Assembly: GCF_035984415.1 (NCBI RefSeq) | Contig: NZ_CP130720.1 | Span: 4,526,001 to 4,590,000, forward strand | Reading direction: 5' to 3' | From: Streptomyces sp. NBC_01296 | GTDB taxonomy: Bacteria; Actinomycetota; Actinomycetes; Streptomycetales; Streptomycetaceae | Length of the DNA: 64,000 bases | Part shown: positions 17,124 to 25,251 of the stretch, piece by piece | Layout of the letters: every line of letters begins with the position of its first letter | Position numbering within the stretch: position 1 is the first letter of the stretch | The notes under the pieces: model-generated | What the model saw: only the letters and a program-made list of their open reading frames with translations | The model's database searches: none | What the model was told of the DNA's origin: nothing | Made by a program: the position numbers and the translations under genes

Positions 17124-17774
17124 ATGACCCTCCTGCACCTTTTTGATCTCGACGGGACGCTGATGTACGGCTCGGCGGCGCCGGTCGAGATCTCCCGACA
17201 GCTCGGCCTGAGCGCGGAGATCGCCGAACTGGAGCGATCGTTCGGAGCGCGGGAGATCGGGCCGCACGAATTCTCGGTGGCGGCACATGCGCTGTGGGCA
17301 GGGCTGACGCCTGCGCATGTCCGGGCGGCGTTCGACGGAGCTCCCTGGCTGGCAGGGATTCGCGACGTGTGGCGGGAGATCAGGGAGCGCGGGGATTACT
17401 CCGCGGTGATCTCACTGTCGCCGTCGTTCTTCGTGGAGCTGCTGCTCGAGTGGGGCGCGCATGCCGCACACGGCTCGGTCTTCCCGGAGGTGCCCTTCAC
17501 CCGGCCCGTGGAAGCGTCCGGGATCCTGACGCCCGAGGGCAAGGTCACTGTGGCGGACCGGCTGTGCGCGCAGTTCGGGGTGAGCCGGGCCGACTGTGTC
17601 GCGTACGGGGATTCATCGACCGACGCCGTGCTGTTCGAGGCCGTCTCGGTGTCGGTGGCGGTCAACGCGAGGTCGTATCTGGCGGAGCGGGCGACTCATG
17701 TCTACGAGGGCCGCGACCTGCGAGAGGCGTATCAGCTGGTCGGGGCGGCCCGCCCGGAAGTCCAAGCATCTTAG
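17124..17774 (+). CDS. HAD superfamily phosphatase
   Basis: 216 residues. Motif I DLDGTL (nucleophile Asp in LLHLFDLDGTLMYGS), motif II in VISLSPSFFVELLLEWG, and motif III/IV in DCVAYGDSSTDAVLFEAV define a haloacid dehalogenase-type phosphatase with a helical C1 cap (PHEFSVAAHALWAGLTPAHVRAAF). Similar to SerB/phosphoserine phosphatase-like hydrolases; substrate unknown. ATG 17124 is chosen; a TAGCCT -10-like box ends 8 bases before it, suggesting a leaderless mRNA. A GAAACGC hairpin follows the gene. Confidence 0.86.
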   Translation: MTLLHLFDLDGTLMYGSAAPVEISRQLGLSAEIAELERSFGAREIGPHEFSVAAHALWAGLTPAHVRAAFDGAPWLAGIRDVWREIRERGDYSAVISLSPSFFVELLLEWGAHAAHGSVFPEVPFTRPVEASGILTPEGKVTVADRLCAQFGVSRADCVAYGDSSTDAVLFEAVSVSVAVNARSYLAERATHVYEGRDLREAYQLVGAARPEVQAS

Positions 17775-17789
17775 GAGGAAAGTGGGTTC

Positions 17790-17812
17790 GAAACGCGGAT
17801 TTTCTGCGTTTC
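17790..17812 (+). terminator. Hairpin after the HAD gene (possible attenuator or terminator)
   Basis: A 10-bp stem (GAAACGCGGA with one G-U pair) around a TTT loop, 15 bases after the HAD stop and about 100 before the flavohaemoprotein start. No T-run follows, so termination efficiency is uncertain. Confidence 0.45.
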
Positions 17813-17914
17813 CCCGCGAGTGGTTGGGGCGGCTGGCAGGCTTTGAGGCCCGGAACCACGGATTCGAAGGCCGTGGCGTGCTTACCGACCGAGATGTTCG
17901 AAGCGAGGCACCGC

Positions 17915-19099
17915 ATGGACGCTCCGCCCACCAGATCGGCCAGACGGACGGCCCGGATACCGTCCGGGGGCGGTGCGGTCGAGCCCTCCCCGGACGCGGT
18001 GCTGATCCGCCGGACCCTCGAGGAAATCGCACCGATCGCCGACAAGGTGACCTCGTACTTCTACGCCCTGGTGTTCACGGGGCACCCGGAGGTGCGGGGC
18101 ATGTTCCCGGCCGCCATGGACGCACAGCGCGACCGGCTCCTGAAGGCACTGCTGACCGCCGCCGAGCACATCGACAACCCGGACGTGCTCGTGCCCTATC
18201 TGCGCCGACTGGGCACCGGGCACCGCAAGTACGGCACGGCGGCAGGGCACTATCCGGTGGTGGGCGAGGCCCTGATCGGCGCCCTGGCCCGGTACGCGGA
18301 GCACAGCTGGGGGCCGGAGGCGCAGGCCGCGTGGGTGCGGGCCTACACCGCGATGTCCCAGATCATGATCGACGCGGCGGCGCAGGACGAGGTGAAGACC
18401 CCTGCGTGGTGGCACGCGGAGGTGGTCTCGCACGATCTGCGCACCCCGGACATCGCGGTGCTGACGGTCCGCCCCGACCAGCCCTACTCCTTCCTGGCGG
18501 GCCAGTACACGAGCCTGGAGACCCCCTGGTGGCCCCGGGTGTGGCGGCACTACTCGTTCGCCTCGGCACCGCGAGCCGACGGATTGCTGTCCTTCCACGT
18601 CAAGGCCGTTCCGGCGGGCTGGGTCTCCAATGCGCTGGTGCGGCACGCCCGGCCCGGCGACGTGCTCCGGCTCGGGCCGCCGGCCGGGTCGATGGTGGTG
18701 GACCACACCACCGACAACGGGATGCTGTGCCTGGGCGGAGGTACGGGTATAGCCCCGATCAAGGCGTTGATCGAGGACGTGGCGGAACACGGTGAGCGCC
18801 GCCCGGTGGAGGTCTTCTTCGGGGCGCGCAGCGACGGAGACCTGTACGACAAGGACACCCTGCTGGGGCTGCAGCGTTCGCATCCGTGGCTGTCGGTGCG
18901 CCCGGTGGTCTGCGAGGGCCTGGCGGGGCAGCTGCCCCAGGCGGTCGGTGAGCACGGGCCCTGGAGCTCGTACGACGCGTTCATCTCGGGGCCGCCCGCG
19001 ATGATCCGCAGCGGTGTCGACGAGCTCAAGCGGATCGGGATCCCCGGAGACCGGATCCGCTTCGACGCACTCGAGGAGCTGGTGGGCGCGGCCGGCTGA
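17915..19099 (+). CDS. Flavohaemoprotein-like globin/FAD-NAD(P) reductase fusion
   Basis: 394 residues: an N-terminal globin domain (ADKVTSYFYALVFTGHPEVRGMF with the B10 Tyr region, and the proximal-His segment GTGHRKYG) joined to a ferredoxin-reductase domain with FAD site RHYSFAS and pyridine-nucleotide site LGGGTGIAPIKALI. Flavohaemoglobins oxidise nitric oxide to nitrate using NAD(P)H. Start ATG 17915 has GAGG 7 bases upstream; an in-frame ATG at 17894 is the alternative. Convergent with NUDIX through a shared terminator. Confidence 0.88.
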   Translation: MDAPPTRSARRTARIPSGGGAVEPSPDAVLIRRTLEEIAPIADKVTSYFYALVFTGHPEVRGMFPAAMDAQRDRLLKALLTAAEHIDNPDVLVPYLRRLGTGHRKYGTAAGHYPVVGEALIGALARYAEHSWGPEAQAAWVRAYTAMSQIMIDAAAQDEVKTPAWWHAEVVSHDLRTPDIAVLTVRPDQPYSFLAGQYTSLETPWWPRVWRHYSFASAPRADGLLSFHVKAVPAGWVSNALVRHARPGDVLRLGPPAGSMVVDHTTDNGMLCLGGGTGIAPIKALIEDVAEHGERRPVEVFFGARSDGDLYDKDTLLGLQRSHPWLSVRPVVCEGLAGQLPQAVGEHGPWSSYDAFISGPPAMIRSGVDELKRIGIPGDRIRFDALEELVGAAG

Positions 19100-19100
19100 G

Positions 19101-19123
19101 GCCCGGGCCGACACGGCCCGGGC
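19101..19123. terminator. Bidirectional terminator between flavohaemoprotein and NUDIX genes
   Basis: GCCCGGGCCG-ACA-CGGCCCGGGC is a perfect 10-bp GC stem with a three-base loop between two convergent stop codons. Confidence 0.8.
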
Positions 19124-19128
19124 GGAGG

Positions 19129-19608
19129 TCAGCCCAGGTCGGGGGCGTGCATGGCGCGCAGGCCCTCGATGTTGCCGTCGAGGTAGTGGCGCAGGGACAG
19201 CGGGACGAGATGGACGGCGGCGATGCCGACCCGGCTGAAGGGCACGCGGACGATCTCGTACTCGCCTGCGGGCTCGTCGATTTCGGGCCCGTGCCGCTGG
19301 CTGGGGTCCATGGATTCGAGGTGGCAGACGAAGAAATGCTGCACCTTCACTCCGGTCACTCCGCCGTCGGCGATGTGCTCGACGGTGTCGACGAAGCAGG
19401 GCACCACATCGGTGATCTTCGCGCCGAGTTCCTCGTGGATCTCTCGGTGGAGGGCGTCGACGACGGTGGCGTCCGAGGACTCCACTCCCCCGCCGGGGGT
19501 GAGCCAGTACGGGTCGACGCCGGGCTTGGTGCGTTTGATGAGGATCAGGTCGTCACCGTCGAGCAGGATCGCGCGGGCGGTGCGTTTGACCACGGGACGT
19601 TCGGTCAT
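19129..19608 (-). CDS. NUDIX hydrolase
   Basis: 159 residues (MTERPVVKRTARAILLDGDD...). The NUDIX box is GGGVESSDATVVDALHREIH followed by EELGA; the REIHEELGA metal-binding core is intact while the first Glu of the consensus is Ala preceded by Asp. Family members hydrolyse nucleoside diphosphates linked to another moiety, for example oxidised nucleotides. KRTKPGVDPYWLTPGG is typical of MutT-like members. Substrate not predictable. Stop is 6 bases after the shared hairpin; LysR gene lies 74 bases upstream on the same strand. Confidence 0.9.
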   Translation of the reverse strand: MTERPVVKRTARAILLDGDDLILIKRTKPGVDPYWLTPGGGVESSDATVVDALHREIHEELGAKITDVVPCFVDTVEHIADGGVTGVKVQHFFVCHLESMDPSQRHGPEIDEPAGEYEIVRVPFSRVGIAAVHLVPLSLRHYLDGNIEGLRAMHAPDLG

Positions 19609-19682
19609 GGGAGAAGAGTGGCCCAGACTGCGGTGTCTGAAACGCGTGTCGGCGAAACCCGCCGCACACCGGAAGCGGAGGC

Positions 19683-20588
19683 TCACCAGTGCGCGGCGGC
19701 GCGCAGCAGCCGGTCGTGCGCACGGGCGAGGTGGGCGAGGGCGAGGCTGCCGGCCCGTACGACGAGGAACCAGGTGCGCAGCGGCGGTACGGGCGGCTCG
19801 AGCAGGGCGACGATCTGCCCGCGGTCGAGGGCGTCCCGGCACAGATACCGAGGCAGGACGGCGAGTCCGGCGCCGGCCCGGACGCATTCCAATACGGCCC
19901 GGAGGTCGGGGGCGACGATGGTGGCGGCGTCCGGCCGGGTCCCGGGGCGGGTCTCGAACACCGCGGCCCAGTAGCGGGCGACGAGCGGCAGGGTCTCGTG
20001 GACCTCGACGAGCGGAATGCCGTCGAGGGCGGCGGGGCCGGTCTCGCGCAGCCGGTCCGGGTCGACGAGGGCGGCCCAGTAGGGTGCGGCGACCAGGACG
20101 TGCTCCTCGTCGCACAGGGCGGTCGCGCTGAACAGCCCGCCGCGCGGCCGGGCGGTCGTGACGACGAGGTCGTGGTGGCCGGCGGCGAGCCCGTCGAGGG
20201 CCTCCTCGGCGCCGGTCTGCAGGGCGGTGCGCAGGGTGTGGCCCTGGCCGACGAGCGGTGCGAGAGCGGGCAGGACGCGCAGGCACAGGAATTCGGGGGG
20301 ACCGGCGAGGTGCAGGGTGCGTAACGCACCGGCCGCCTCGCGCTCCGCCTCGGTGATCCGCAACAAGGCGTCGAGGTGCGGGGCGGCCTTGTGGGCGAGT
20401 TCGTCGCCGACGGCGGTGGGGGTGACCCCGCGGGCCCTGCGGTGGAAGAGCGGCCGGCCCAGCTGGCGTTCGAGGGTCCGGATCTGGGACGTGACGGCGG
20501 GCTGGGACAGCCCGAGCAGTGCGGCGGCCCGGGTGAACGAGCCCGCCCGGTGCACGGCGACGAAGGTGCGCAGCAGGGCCAGGTCCAT
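19683..20588 (-). CDS. LysR family transcriptional regulator
   Basis: 301 residues. N-terminal winged HTH: MDLALLRTFVAVHRAGSFTRAAALLGLSQPAVTSQIRTLE, then the linker helix and a type-2 periplasmic-binding-protein-like effector domain (LHLAGPPEFLCLRVLPAL ... VAAPYWAALVDPDRL). Its RBS-like GAGAGGGG lies partly in a hairpin (AAGGCCCC and complement, 20590-20613) directly before the ATG, which might limit translation. The AT-rich CTAT-N10-ATAG (20617-20634) upstream is a plausible LysR box. Across that box lies a small-RNA-like unit on the other strand rather than a protein gene. Confidence 0.93.
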   Translation of the reverse strand: MDLALLRTFVAVHRAGSFTRAAALLGLSQPAVTSQIRTLERQLGRPLFHRRARGVTPTAVGDELAHKAAPHLDALLRITEAEREAAGALRTLHLAGPPEFLCLRVLPALAPLVGQGHTLRTALQTGAEEALDGLAAGHHDLVVTTARPRGGLFSATALCDEEHVLVAAPYWAALVDPDRLRETGPAALDGIPLVEVHETLPLVARYWAAVFETRPGTRPDAATIVAPDLRAVLECVRAGAGLAVLPRYLCRDALDRGQIVALLEPPVPPLRTWFLVVRAGSLALAHLARAHDRLLRAAAHW

Positions 20589-20616
20589 GAAGGCCCCTCT
20601 CGGTGGGGGCCTTCAA

Positions 20617-20634
20617 CTATAAATATGTCGATAG
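20617..20634. promoter_or_regulatory. Possible LysR operator
   Basis: CTATAAATATGTCGATAG is an AT-rich dyad (CTAT...ATAG) containing a T-N11-A pattern, 29 bases upstream of the lysR start. LysR regulators usually bind such sites in the divergent intergenic region. Motif is short; inference. Confidence 0.4.
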
Positions 20635-20653
20635 GCCCCTGTCGTTACCGTGA

Positions 20654-20682
20654 TTGGACTCTGACGCTGGGTCAACTAGCCT
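20654..20682 (+). promoter_or_regulatory. Strong vegetative-type promoter
   Basis: TTGGAC (20654-20659), a 17-base spacer and TAGCCT (20677-20682) form one of the best HrdB-like promoters in the window. No protein gene follows on the plus strand; it drives the small-RNA candidate at about 20689. Confidence 0.65.
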
Positions 20683-20688
20683 TGGGTG

Positions 20689-20753
20689 CGTGGTTCTTCG
20701 CGCGCAGAACCCGGGCGGTCCGAGCCACCAGGGGGGAGGCTCGGACCGCTCCA
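20689..20753 (+). ncRNA. Candidate small RNA between lysR and the PLP-lyase gene
   Basis: About 65 nt from the predicted start of the TTGGAC-17-TAGCCT promoter. Two hairpins: GGTTCT/AGAACC (20692-20711) with an 8-base loop, then a perfect 12-bp stem GCGGTCCGAGCC/GGCTCGGACCGC (20715-20749) that would end transcription and also terminate the convergent lyase operon. No start codon or ORF of credible length is present. From memory, a S. coelicolor sRNA called scr3920 was reported in this neighbourhood; identity with this one is unverified. Confidence 0.55.
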
Positions 20754-20766
20754 TGTCCGCGGCCGT

Positions 20767-21963
20767 TCAGGCGCCGGCGCCCGCGGCGTCGAGGGCGCGC
20801 AGCACGTCCGCCACCAGGTCCCCGGTGTCCTCGGCCCCGGCGGACAAGCGGATGAACCCCTCCGGGACGGGGTCGCCGCCCCACCGTCCGCGCCGCTCCG
20901 CGGTGGACCGTACGCCGCCGAAGCTGGTGGCGTCCTCGACCAGGTGCAGGGCGGCCATGAAGCGTTCGGCGTGCGCACGGTCCGGCAGGGTGAAGGAGAC
21001 GACGGATCCGAAGCCCCGCATCTGCCGGGCGGCCGTCTTGTGCGACGGATCCGCGGGCAGCCCCGGGTAGCGCAGCCCGGTCACGTCCGTACGGTCGGCC
21101 AGCGCCTCGGCGACGGCCAGCGCATTGGCCCACTGGCGCTGGGCGCGCAGCTGGATGGTGGCCAGTGAGCGGTGGGCGAGCCAGGCCTCCATCGGGCCCG
21201 GGATCGCACCGACGATCTTGCGCCAGCGCCGGACGGCTGCGGCGAGTCCCGGGTCGCGGCAGACGACGTAGCCGAGCAGGAGGTCGCCGTGGCCGGTGAG
21301 GCCCTTGGTGCCGCTGGCGACGGAGAAGTCCGCGCCGAGTTCCAGGGGCCGCTGGCCGAGCGGGGTGGCGAGGGTGTTGTCGACGGCCACCAGGGTGCCG
21401 CCCGCGTGCGCGGCCTCGACCAGGCGCCGTACGTCGCACACGTCGAGCCCGGGGTTGGACGGGGTCTCGATCCACAGCAGCCTGGCCCCGTCGAGGACGG
21501 CTAGCTGCGCGTCGTCGCCGGTCGGGGCGGTGCGGACGTGGATCCCGTACGCCTCCAGCTGCTCGCGGACCAGCAGCAGCGCCTGGTAGCCGTCGTCGGG
21601 CAGGACGACGGTGTCCCCGGTGCGGGCCTGGGAGAGCAGGACGGCGCAGACCGCGGCCATCCCGGACGCGAAGACGATGGTGTCCACGCCGTCCTGGCCG
21701 GGGGCTTCGAGTTCTCCGATGGCCCGTTCCAGCAGGGCCCAGGTGGGGTTGGTGTCGCGGCCGTAGGTGTACGGGCCCTCGACGTCGCCGGGGAGGTGGA
21801 AGTGGGCGGCGAAGACGGGTCCGGGCAGGGGCGGTTCGTTCTTGACGGGCTCGGGCAGTCCGGCGCGCACGGCCCGGGTGCCGTCGCCGAGCCCGTCCGC
21901 CCGGGCGGCCGCCGTGCCGGCCGCTGCTGTTGCTGCCTCGGCCTGGTCGGCATGGTCGTTCAC
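20767..21963 (-). CDS. Cystathionine gamma-synthase/lyase family PLP enzyme
   Basis: 398 residues of the Cys/Met-metabolism PLP fold: YGRDTNPTWALLERAIGELE, FASGMAAVCAVLL, WIETPSNPGLDVCDVR, and the PLP-lysine segment SVASGTKGLTGHGDLLLGYVV. Family members carry out gamma-elimination or gamma-replacement in transsulfuration; synthase versus lyase cannot be settled by eye. The N-terminal ~30 residues are Ala-rich. The GTG start overlaps the stop of the upstream phosphatase gene by four bases (GTGA), so translation is coupled. Followed by the strong hairpin shared with the sRNA. Confidence 0.88.
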   Translation of the reverse strand: MNDHADQAEAATAAAGTAAARADGLGDGTRAVRAGLPEPVKNEPPLPGPVFAAHFHLPGDVEGPYTYGRDTNPTWALLERAIGELEAPGQDGVDTIVFASGMAAVCAVLLSQARTGDTVVLPDDGYQALLLVREQLEAYGIHVRTAPTGDDAQLAVLDGARLLWIETPSNPGLDVCDVRRLVEAAHAGGTLVAVDNTLATPLGQRPLELGADFSVASGTKGLTGHGDLLLGYVVCRDPGLAAAVRRWRKIVGAIPGPMEAWLAHRSLATIQLRAQRQWANALAVAEALADRTDVTGLRYPGLPADPSHKTAARQMRGFGSVVSFTLPDRAHAERFMAALHLVEDATSFGGVRSTAERRGRWGGDPVPEGFIRLSAGAEDTGDLVADVLRALDAAGAGA

Positions 21964-22451
21964 GCGGTGTGCTCCTTCACTGTCTCGCTTACGGCGTCCA
22001 GCAGGCCCGCACTCGCCGCCTCGACGAGCTCCAGGCACAGCTCGAACCCGTCGAGGGAGCCGTAGTAGGGATCCGGTACGTCGGTCTCCGTGGCCGTGGC
22101 CGCCGGGTCGTACGACCGCAGCAGCCGTACCTTGGCGGCGTCCTCGGGGGTGGGTGCGAGCGCCCGCAGGTCCCGCAGGTGCCCGGCGTCGAGCGCGATG
22201 ACGAGGTCGAGACCGCTGAACCACGAGGCCCGGAACTGCCGGGCCCGGTGGCTCTGCTCGTACCCGGCGGACTCGAGGACGGTGACGGTGCGCGGATCGG
22301 CGCCGTCCCCCTCGAACCAGCCGCCGGTGCCGGCGCTGTCCACCTCGACGAGAGCGTCGAGCCCGGCCTCGGCGACGCGGGCGCGGAAGACGGACTCGGC
22401 CATGGGCGAGCGGCATATGTTGCCCGTGCAGACGAAGCACACGCGGTACAT
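21960..22451 (-). CDS. Low-molecular-weight protein-tyrosine phosphatase
   Basis: 163 residues. The P-loop CTGNICRSP (Cys nucleophile, Arg six residues on) opens the protein at MYRVCFVCTGNICRSPMAES, and the general-acid loop VPDPYYG is near the C terminus; both define the LMW-PTP family. In actinobacteria such enzymes (PtpA type) dephosphorylate tyrosyl proteins; in S. coelicolor PtpA affects antibiotic production. It sits 11 bases after the holin-like gene and overlaps the lyase gene, in one operon. Confidence 0.94.
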   Translation of the reverse strand: MYRVCFVCTGNICRSPMAESVFRARVAEAGLDALVEVDSAGTGGWFEGDGADPRTVTVLESAGYEQSHRARQFRASWFSGLDLVIALDAGHLRDLRALAPTPEDAAKVRLLRSYDPAATATETDVPDPYYGSLDGFELCLELVEAASAGLLDAVSETVKEHTA

Positions 22452-22462
22452 GGGCAGTCCGT

Positions 22463-22843
22463 TCAGTTCTTGTCGGGCAGGGCCATGTTCACGGCCCAGG
22501 AGACGACGGAGATGATCAGGCCGCCGACGAGCGCGGTCCAGAAGCTGTCGACGTGGAAACTGAGGTCGAGCTGCGTGGCCAGCCAGGAGGTCAGCAGCAG
22601 CATCAGGGCGTTCACGACGAGGGTGAACAGTCCGAGCGTGAGGACGAACAGGGGCAGTGAGAGGAGCTTCACCACGGGCTTGACGATGATGTTGACCAGG
22701 CCGAAGACCAATGCGACCAGGATCAGCGTGAGCGTCCTGCGGCCCAGAGAGCTGTGGTCGTCGAGCGTGATGCCGGAGAGCAGCCAGATGGCGACGGCCA
22801 GGGCCGCGGCGTTCGCGAGCGTCTTGACTACGAAATTCGTCAT
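22463..22843 (-). CDS. Phage-holin-family (PF04020-like) small membrane protein
   Basis: 126 residues with four hydrophobic helices: VVKTLANAAALAVAIWLLSGI, LTLILVALVFGLVNIIVKPVVKLLSLPL, FVLTLGLFTLVVNALMLLLTSWLA and FWTALVGGLIISVVSWAVNMAL. The LVFGLVNIIVKPV and TLGLFTLVVNALML segments are diagnostic of this widespread chromosomal family; despite the name, most members are not phage lysis proteins and their role is unknown. First gene of the operon with the tyrosine phosphatase and PLP lyase. Confidence 0.85.
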   Translation of the reverse strand: MTNFVVKTLANAAALAVAIWLLSGITLDDHSSLGRRTLTLILVALVFGLVNIIVKPVVKLLSLPLFVLTLGLFTLVVNALMLLLTSWLATQLDLSFHVDSFWTALVGGLIISVVSWAVNMALPDKN

Positions 22844-22932
22844 GTGTCTGATCGTGGCAGAGAAGATCCCGGTGGGACATCAGCAGATCTGCGGATGCCA
22901 GGGAACGCGAGAGAGCAAGGGGCACAACGAAG

Positions 22933-23250
22933 ATGAAGGCCTTCCGGCTGGACGAGCTCGAGGCGGAGCGGCTCGCGAACGACGGCGCCTATCTGCAGTT
23001 CCTGCGCGAACGGAACATGTCGGTCGGGCTGTACGCGCTCGACGCCGGGCAGAGCGACCCGCAGCAGCCGCACCGCCAGGACGAGGTGTACTTCGTGGTG
23101 AGCGGCCGCGCCTCGATCACGGTCGGGGAGGAGACGACGACGGTGGCCCGCGGCAGCGTCGTCTACGTCCCGGCCGGGGTGGTGCACAAGTTCCACCACA
23201 TCACCGAGGACCTGCGGGTCCTTGTGGTGTTCTCCCCGCCGGAGGCATAG
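22933..23250 (+). CDS. Cupin-domain protein
   Basis: 105 residues forming one cupin barrel. Motif 1 is seen in PQQPHRQDEVYFVVSGRASITVG (metal-ligand H, E) and motif 2 in GSVVYVPAGVVHKFHHI (H). LAGQSDP...HRQDEVYFV resembles small cupins that bind a divalent metal and act as dioxygenases, isomerases or ligand sensors; activity unknown. Divergent from the holin-like gene; the RBS AAGGGG is about 10 bases before the ATG. Confidence 0.88.
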   Translation: MKAFRLDELEAERLANDGAYLQFLRERNMSVGLYALDAGQSDPQQPHRQDEVYFVVSGRASITVGEETTTVARGSVVYVPAGVVHKFHHITEDLRVLVVFSPPEA

Positions 23251-23406
23251 GCGGAGGCATAGCCGGAGGGCCCGGACCGAGGGTCGGAGCCCTGGTTCCC
23301 CTAAGGGGCGGATCAGGGGACTCCGGGGGCTCGAGGGCCCCCGGGCGCCTTTGCCGCCTCCTAGCATCGAGAGCAGGAAGTCACGGCTCAGGAAGAGGTT
23401 GAGGAC

Positions 23407-23634
23407 ATGGACGGCATCCGAGAGACATTCGCAGGCATGCCCTGGTGGGTTAAGTGGGTCGCGATCCCGCTTCTGGTGCTCTTCGTCTTCGGCGGTGTCA
23501 TCACCAGCATCCTCGGTGCCCTGATCGGGTTCGCCTTCAAGCTGCTGCTCTTCGTCGGCCTCGTCGGCGGCCTGGTCTTCCTCGTGAAGAAGTTCAGCGG
23601 CAGCGGTACGAAGTCCTCGTCCGGCGACTGGTAG
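23407..23634 (+). CDS. Small two-helix membrane protein (probably DUF5326)
   Basis: 75 residues: MDGIRETFAGMPWWVKWVAI followed by two closely packed transmembrane helices (PLLVLFVFGGVITSILGALIGF and LLLFVGLVGGLVFLVKKF) and a short polar tail. Codon use is normal for the chromosome and the protein matches short Streptomyces-specific membrane proteins; function unknown. Confidence 0.75.
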   Translation: MDGIRETFAGMPWWVKWVAIPLLVLFVFGGVITSILGALIGFAFKLLLFVGLVGGLVFLVKKFSGSGTKSSSGDW

Positions 23635-23746
23635 GCGGGGTCAAGCCCGGGGATTAACCCAGGCGGGGGAACGTGAGGTGGCAAACCGCTCACACCGCGG
23701 GAATCGGCGGATAGAGTGGCAATCTGTGCCGTTCCCCTGGGTCGAA

Positions 23747-23862
23747 GGCCGGTAGTGCCGCCCTGACCTGCGGCTATCTCAAGTACCGGCCGAGCGTGAC
23801 CTCCAGGAACCACGGCATGTGCGGGGGCGGCCCCCGCAGGGCGGGCCCTCCCAAGGCCCGCC
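23747..23862 (+). other. Structured leader or small RNA upstream of ssgR
   Basis: The 248-base gap before ssgR contains three strong inverted repeats: GGCCGGTA/TACCGGCC (23747-23791) enclosing GCCGC/GCGGC, GCGGGGG-CGG-CCCCCGC (23821-23837), and GGCGGGCC/GGCCCGCC (23840-23862). A TAGAGT-type -10 box occurs at 23712-23717. The array could be a regulated 5' leader of ssgR or a separate RNA; no ORF is convincing here. Confidence 0.4.
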
Positions 23863-23882
23863 GCCATGCCTGGGGGTGAGCT

Positions 23883-24653
23883 TTGTCTTCGGTTCACAAT
23901 GCCGGTGTGCCAACGCTGATCGGTTCGGTGCAGCGAGCGTTGAGACTGCTCGAAGCAGCGGGCTCCCACAGCGAGGGAGCCCCGGCGAAACAACTGGCGC
24001 GCGAGGCCGGGCTCCCGCTCCCCACCGCGTACCACCTGCTGCGCACGCTCACCCACGAGGGCTATCTGCGGCGCGAGGGTGGAGTGTTCGTTCTCGGTGC
24101 CGCCGCAGGCCGGCTCGCGGGCGGCGGGCTGCAGCAGAAACGTCGCAGCATGATCCTCGACTCTCTCGCGCACTTCCGCGACGCGGTCGGGGCCCCCGTC
24201 TACTTCGCGGTGTTCCGCGACGGTGAGATCGAGCTCGTGGGCGTTTCGGACACCCCGGCCAGTCCCGCCGTCGAGGAGTGGGCCGATTTCCGTGCGACCG
24301 GGCACGCGCACGCCATCGGTCAGTGCCTGCTGGCCCAGCTGGACGAGGAGACGCGCAAGGACTACTACGACCGGCACCCGGTCGAGGCCGTCACCCAGTA
24401 CACCGTCCGGGACCAGCGCGCCCTGGAGCGCCGGATCGGGTCCCTCGGGCGCATGGAGCCGGTTACGGAGCGTCAGGAGTACGCGCTGGGCACGGTGTGT
24501 GCAGCCATCCCCATCACTGCCGGCGATACCGCCGCAACCATGGCGATTTCTCTCCCTTTGCACCAGGAGGAACGATTGCTGTATGTGGTTGATCGGCTAC
24601 GGAGTGAAGTAGGCGCGCTGTTGAGTACCCTCTCGTTCTCTATCAGTATCTGA
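23883..24653 (+). CDS. ssgR: IclR-family activator of ssgA (SsgR)
   Basis: 256 residues from TTG 23883, or 248 from GTG 23907 (VPTLIGSVQRALRLLEA), where homology clearly begins; the GGGGGTGAG upstream slightly favours TTG. The IclR winged HTH (APAKQLAREAGLPLPTAYHLLRTLTHEGYLRR) is followed by the effector domain (ALGTVCAAIPIT). SsgR is the specific activator of ssgA in S. coelicolor, and the next gene here is ssgA, which makes the assignment secure. The sporulation pair is separated by 97 bases, where SsgR would act. Confidence 0.92.
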   Translation: MSSVHNAGVPTLIGSVQRALRLLEAAGSHSEGAPAKQLAREAGLPLPTAYHLLRTLTHEGYLRREGGVFVLGAAAGRLAGGGLQQKRRSMILDSLAHFRDAVGAPVYFAVFRDGEIELVGVSDTPASPAVEEWADFRATGHAHAIGQCLLAQLDEETRKDYYDRHPVEAVTQYTVRDQRALERRIGSLGRMEPVTERQEYALGTVCAAIPITAGDTAATMAISLPLHQEERLLYVVDRLRSEVGALLSTLSFSISI

Positions 24654-24750
24654 AAACTCACTCCTTGTGATCTGCAAGCGCGTCCACCACCCTTGTCAAG
24701 AGGGCCCTGGGGGATCATTCCTGGCCACTTCACCTACAGCGGGGTAGTCG

Positions 24751-25200
24751 ATGCGCGAGTCGGTACAGGCAGAGGTCATGATGAGCTTCCTCGTTTCCGA
24801 GGAGCTCTCGTTCCGGATCCCGGTGGAACTCCGGTACGACACCCGTGACCCCTACGCGGTGCGCCTGACGTTCCACCTTCCCGGAGACGCGCCCGTGACC
24901 TGGGCGTTCGGCCGGGAACTCCTCCTCGACGGCATCAACAAGCCGTGCGGTGACGGCGATGTGCACATCGCCCCCACCGACCCCGAGGAGCTGTCGGATG
25001 TCCACATCCGGCTCCAGGTCGGCTGCGACCGGGCCCTGTTCCGCGCCGGCGCCGCTCCGCTCGTGGCGTTCCTCGACCGCACCGACCGGCTTGTTCCGCT
25101 CGGTCAGGAGCGCAACCTCGGCGACTTCGAGGACAACCTCGACGAAGCGCTGGACAGAATCCTGGCCGAGTCCCGGCAGAACGAGCAGAACGCCGGCTGA
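24751..25200 (+). CDS. ssgA: Cell-division/sporulation activator SsgA
   Basis: 149 residues: MRESVQAEVMMSFLVSEELS, then FRIPVELRYDTRDPYAVRLTFHLPG, VTWAFGRELLLDGI, DVHIAPTDPEELSDVHIRLQVG and APLVAFLDRTDRLVPLGQE, the founding SsgA-like sequence. SsgA, unique to sporulating actinomycetes, marks sites of septation and recruits SsgB and FtsZ during sporulation. It is a cytoplasmic, membrane-associated protein. Its promoter is known to depend on SsgR, encoded just upstream. Followed by a convergent YibE/F gene 51 bases away. Confidence 0.97.
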   Translation: MRESVQAEVMMSFLVSEELSFRIPVELRYDTRDPYAVRLTFHLPGDAPVTWAFGRELLLDGINKPCGDGDVHIAPTDPEELSDVHIRLQVGCDRALFRAGAAPLVAFLDRTDRLVPLGQERNLGDFEDNLDEALDRILAESRQNEQNAG

Positions 25201-25251
25201 ACGGACCCGACGCGCCGAGTCGGCCCCGGGCCCCCGAGCAACCCGGGTCTC

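Noticed and set aside
17780..17800. Possible tRNA T-loop (GGGTTCGAAA)
   Set aside because: No acceptor stem, anticodon arm or D arm can be built around it; it lies in a hairpin region between HAD and flavohaemoprotein genes.
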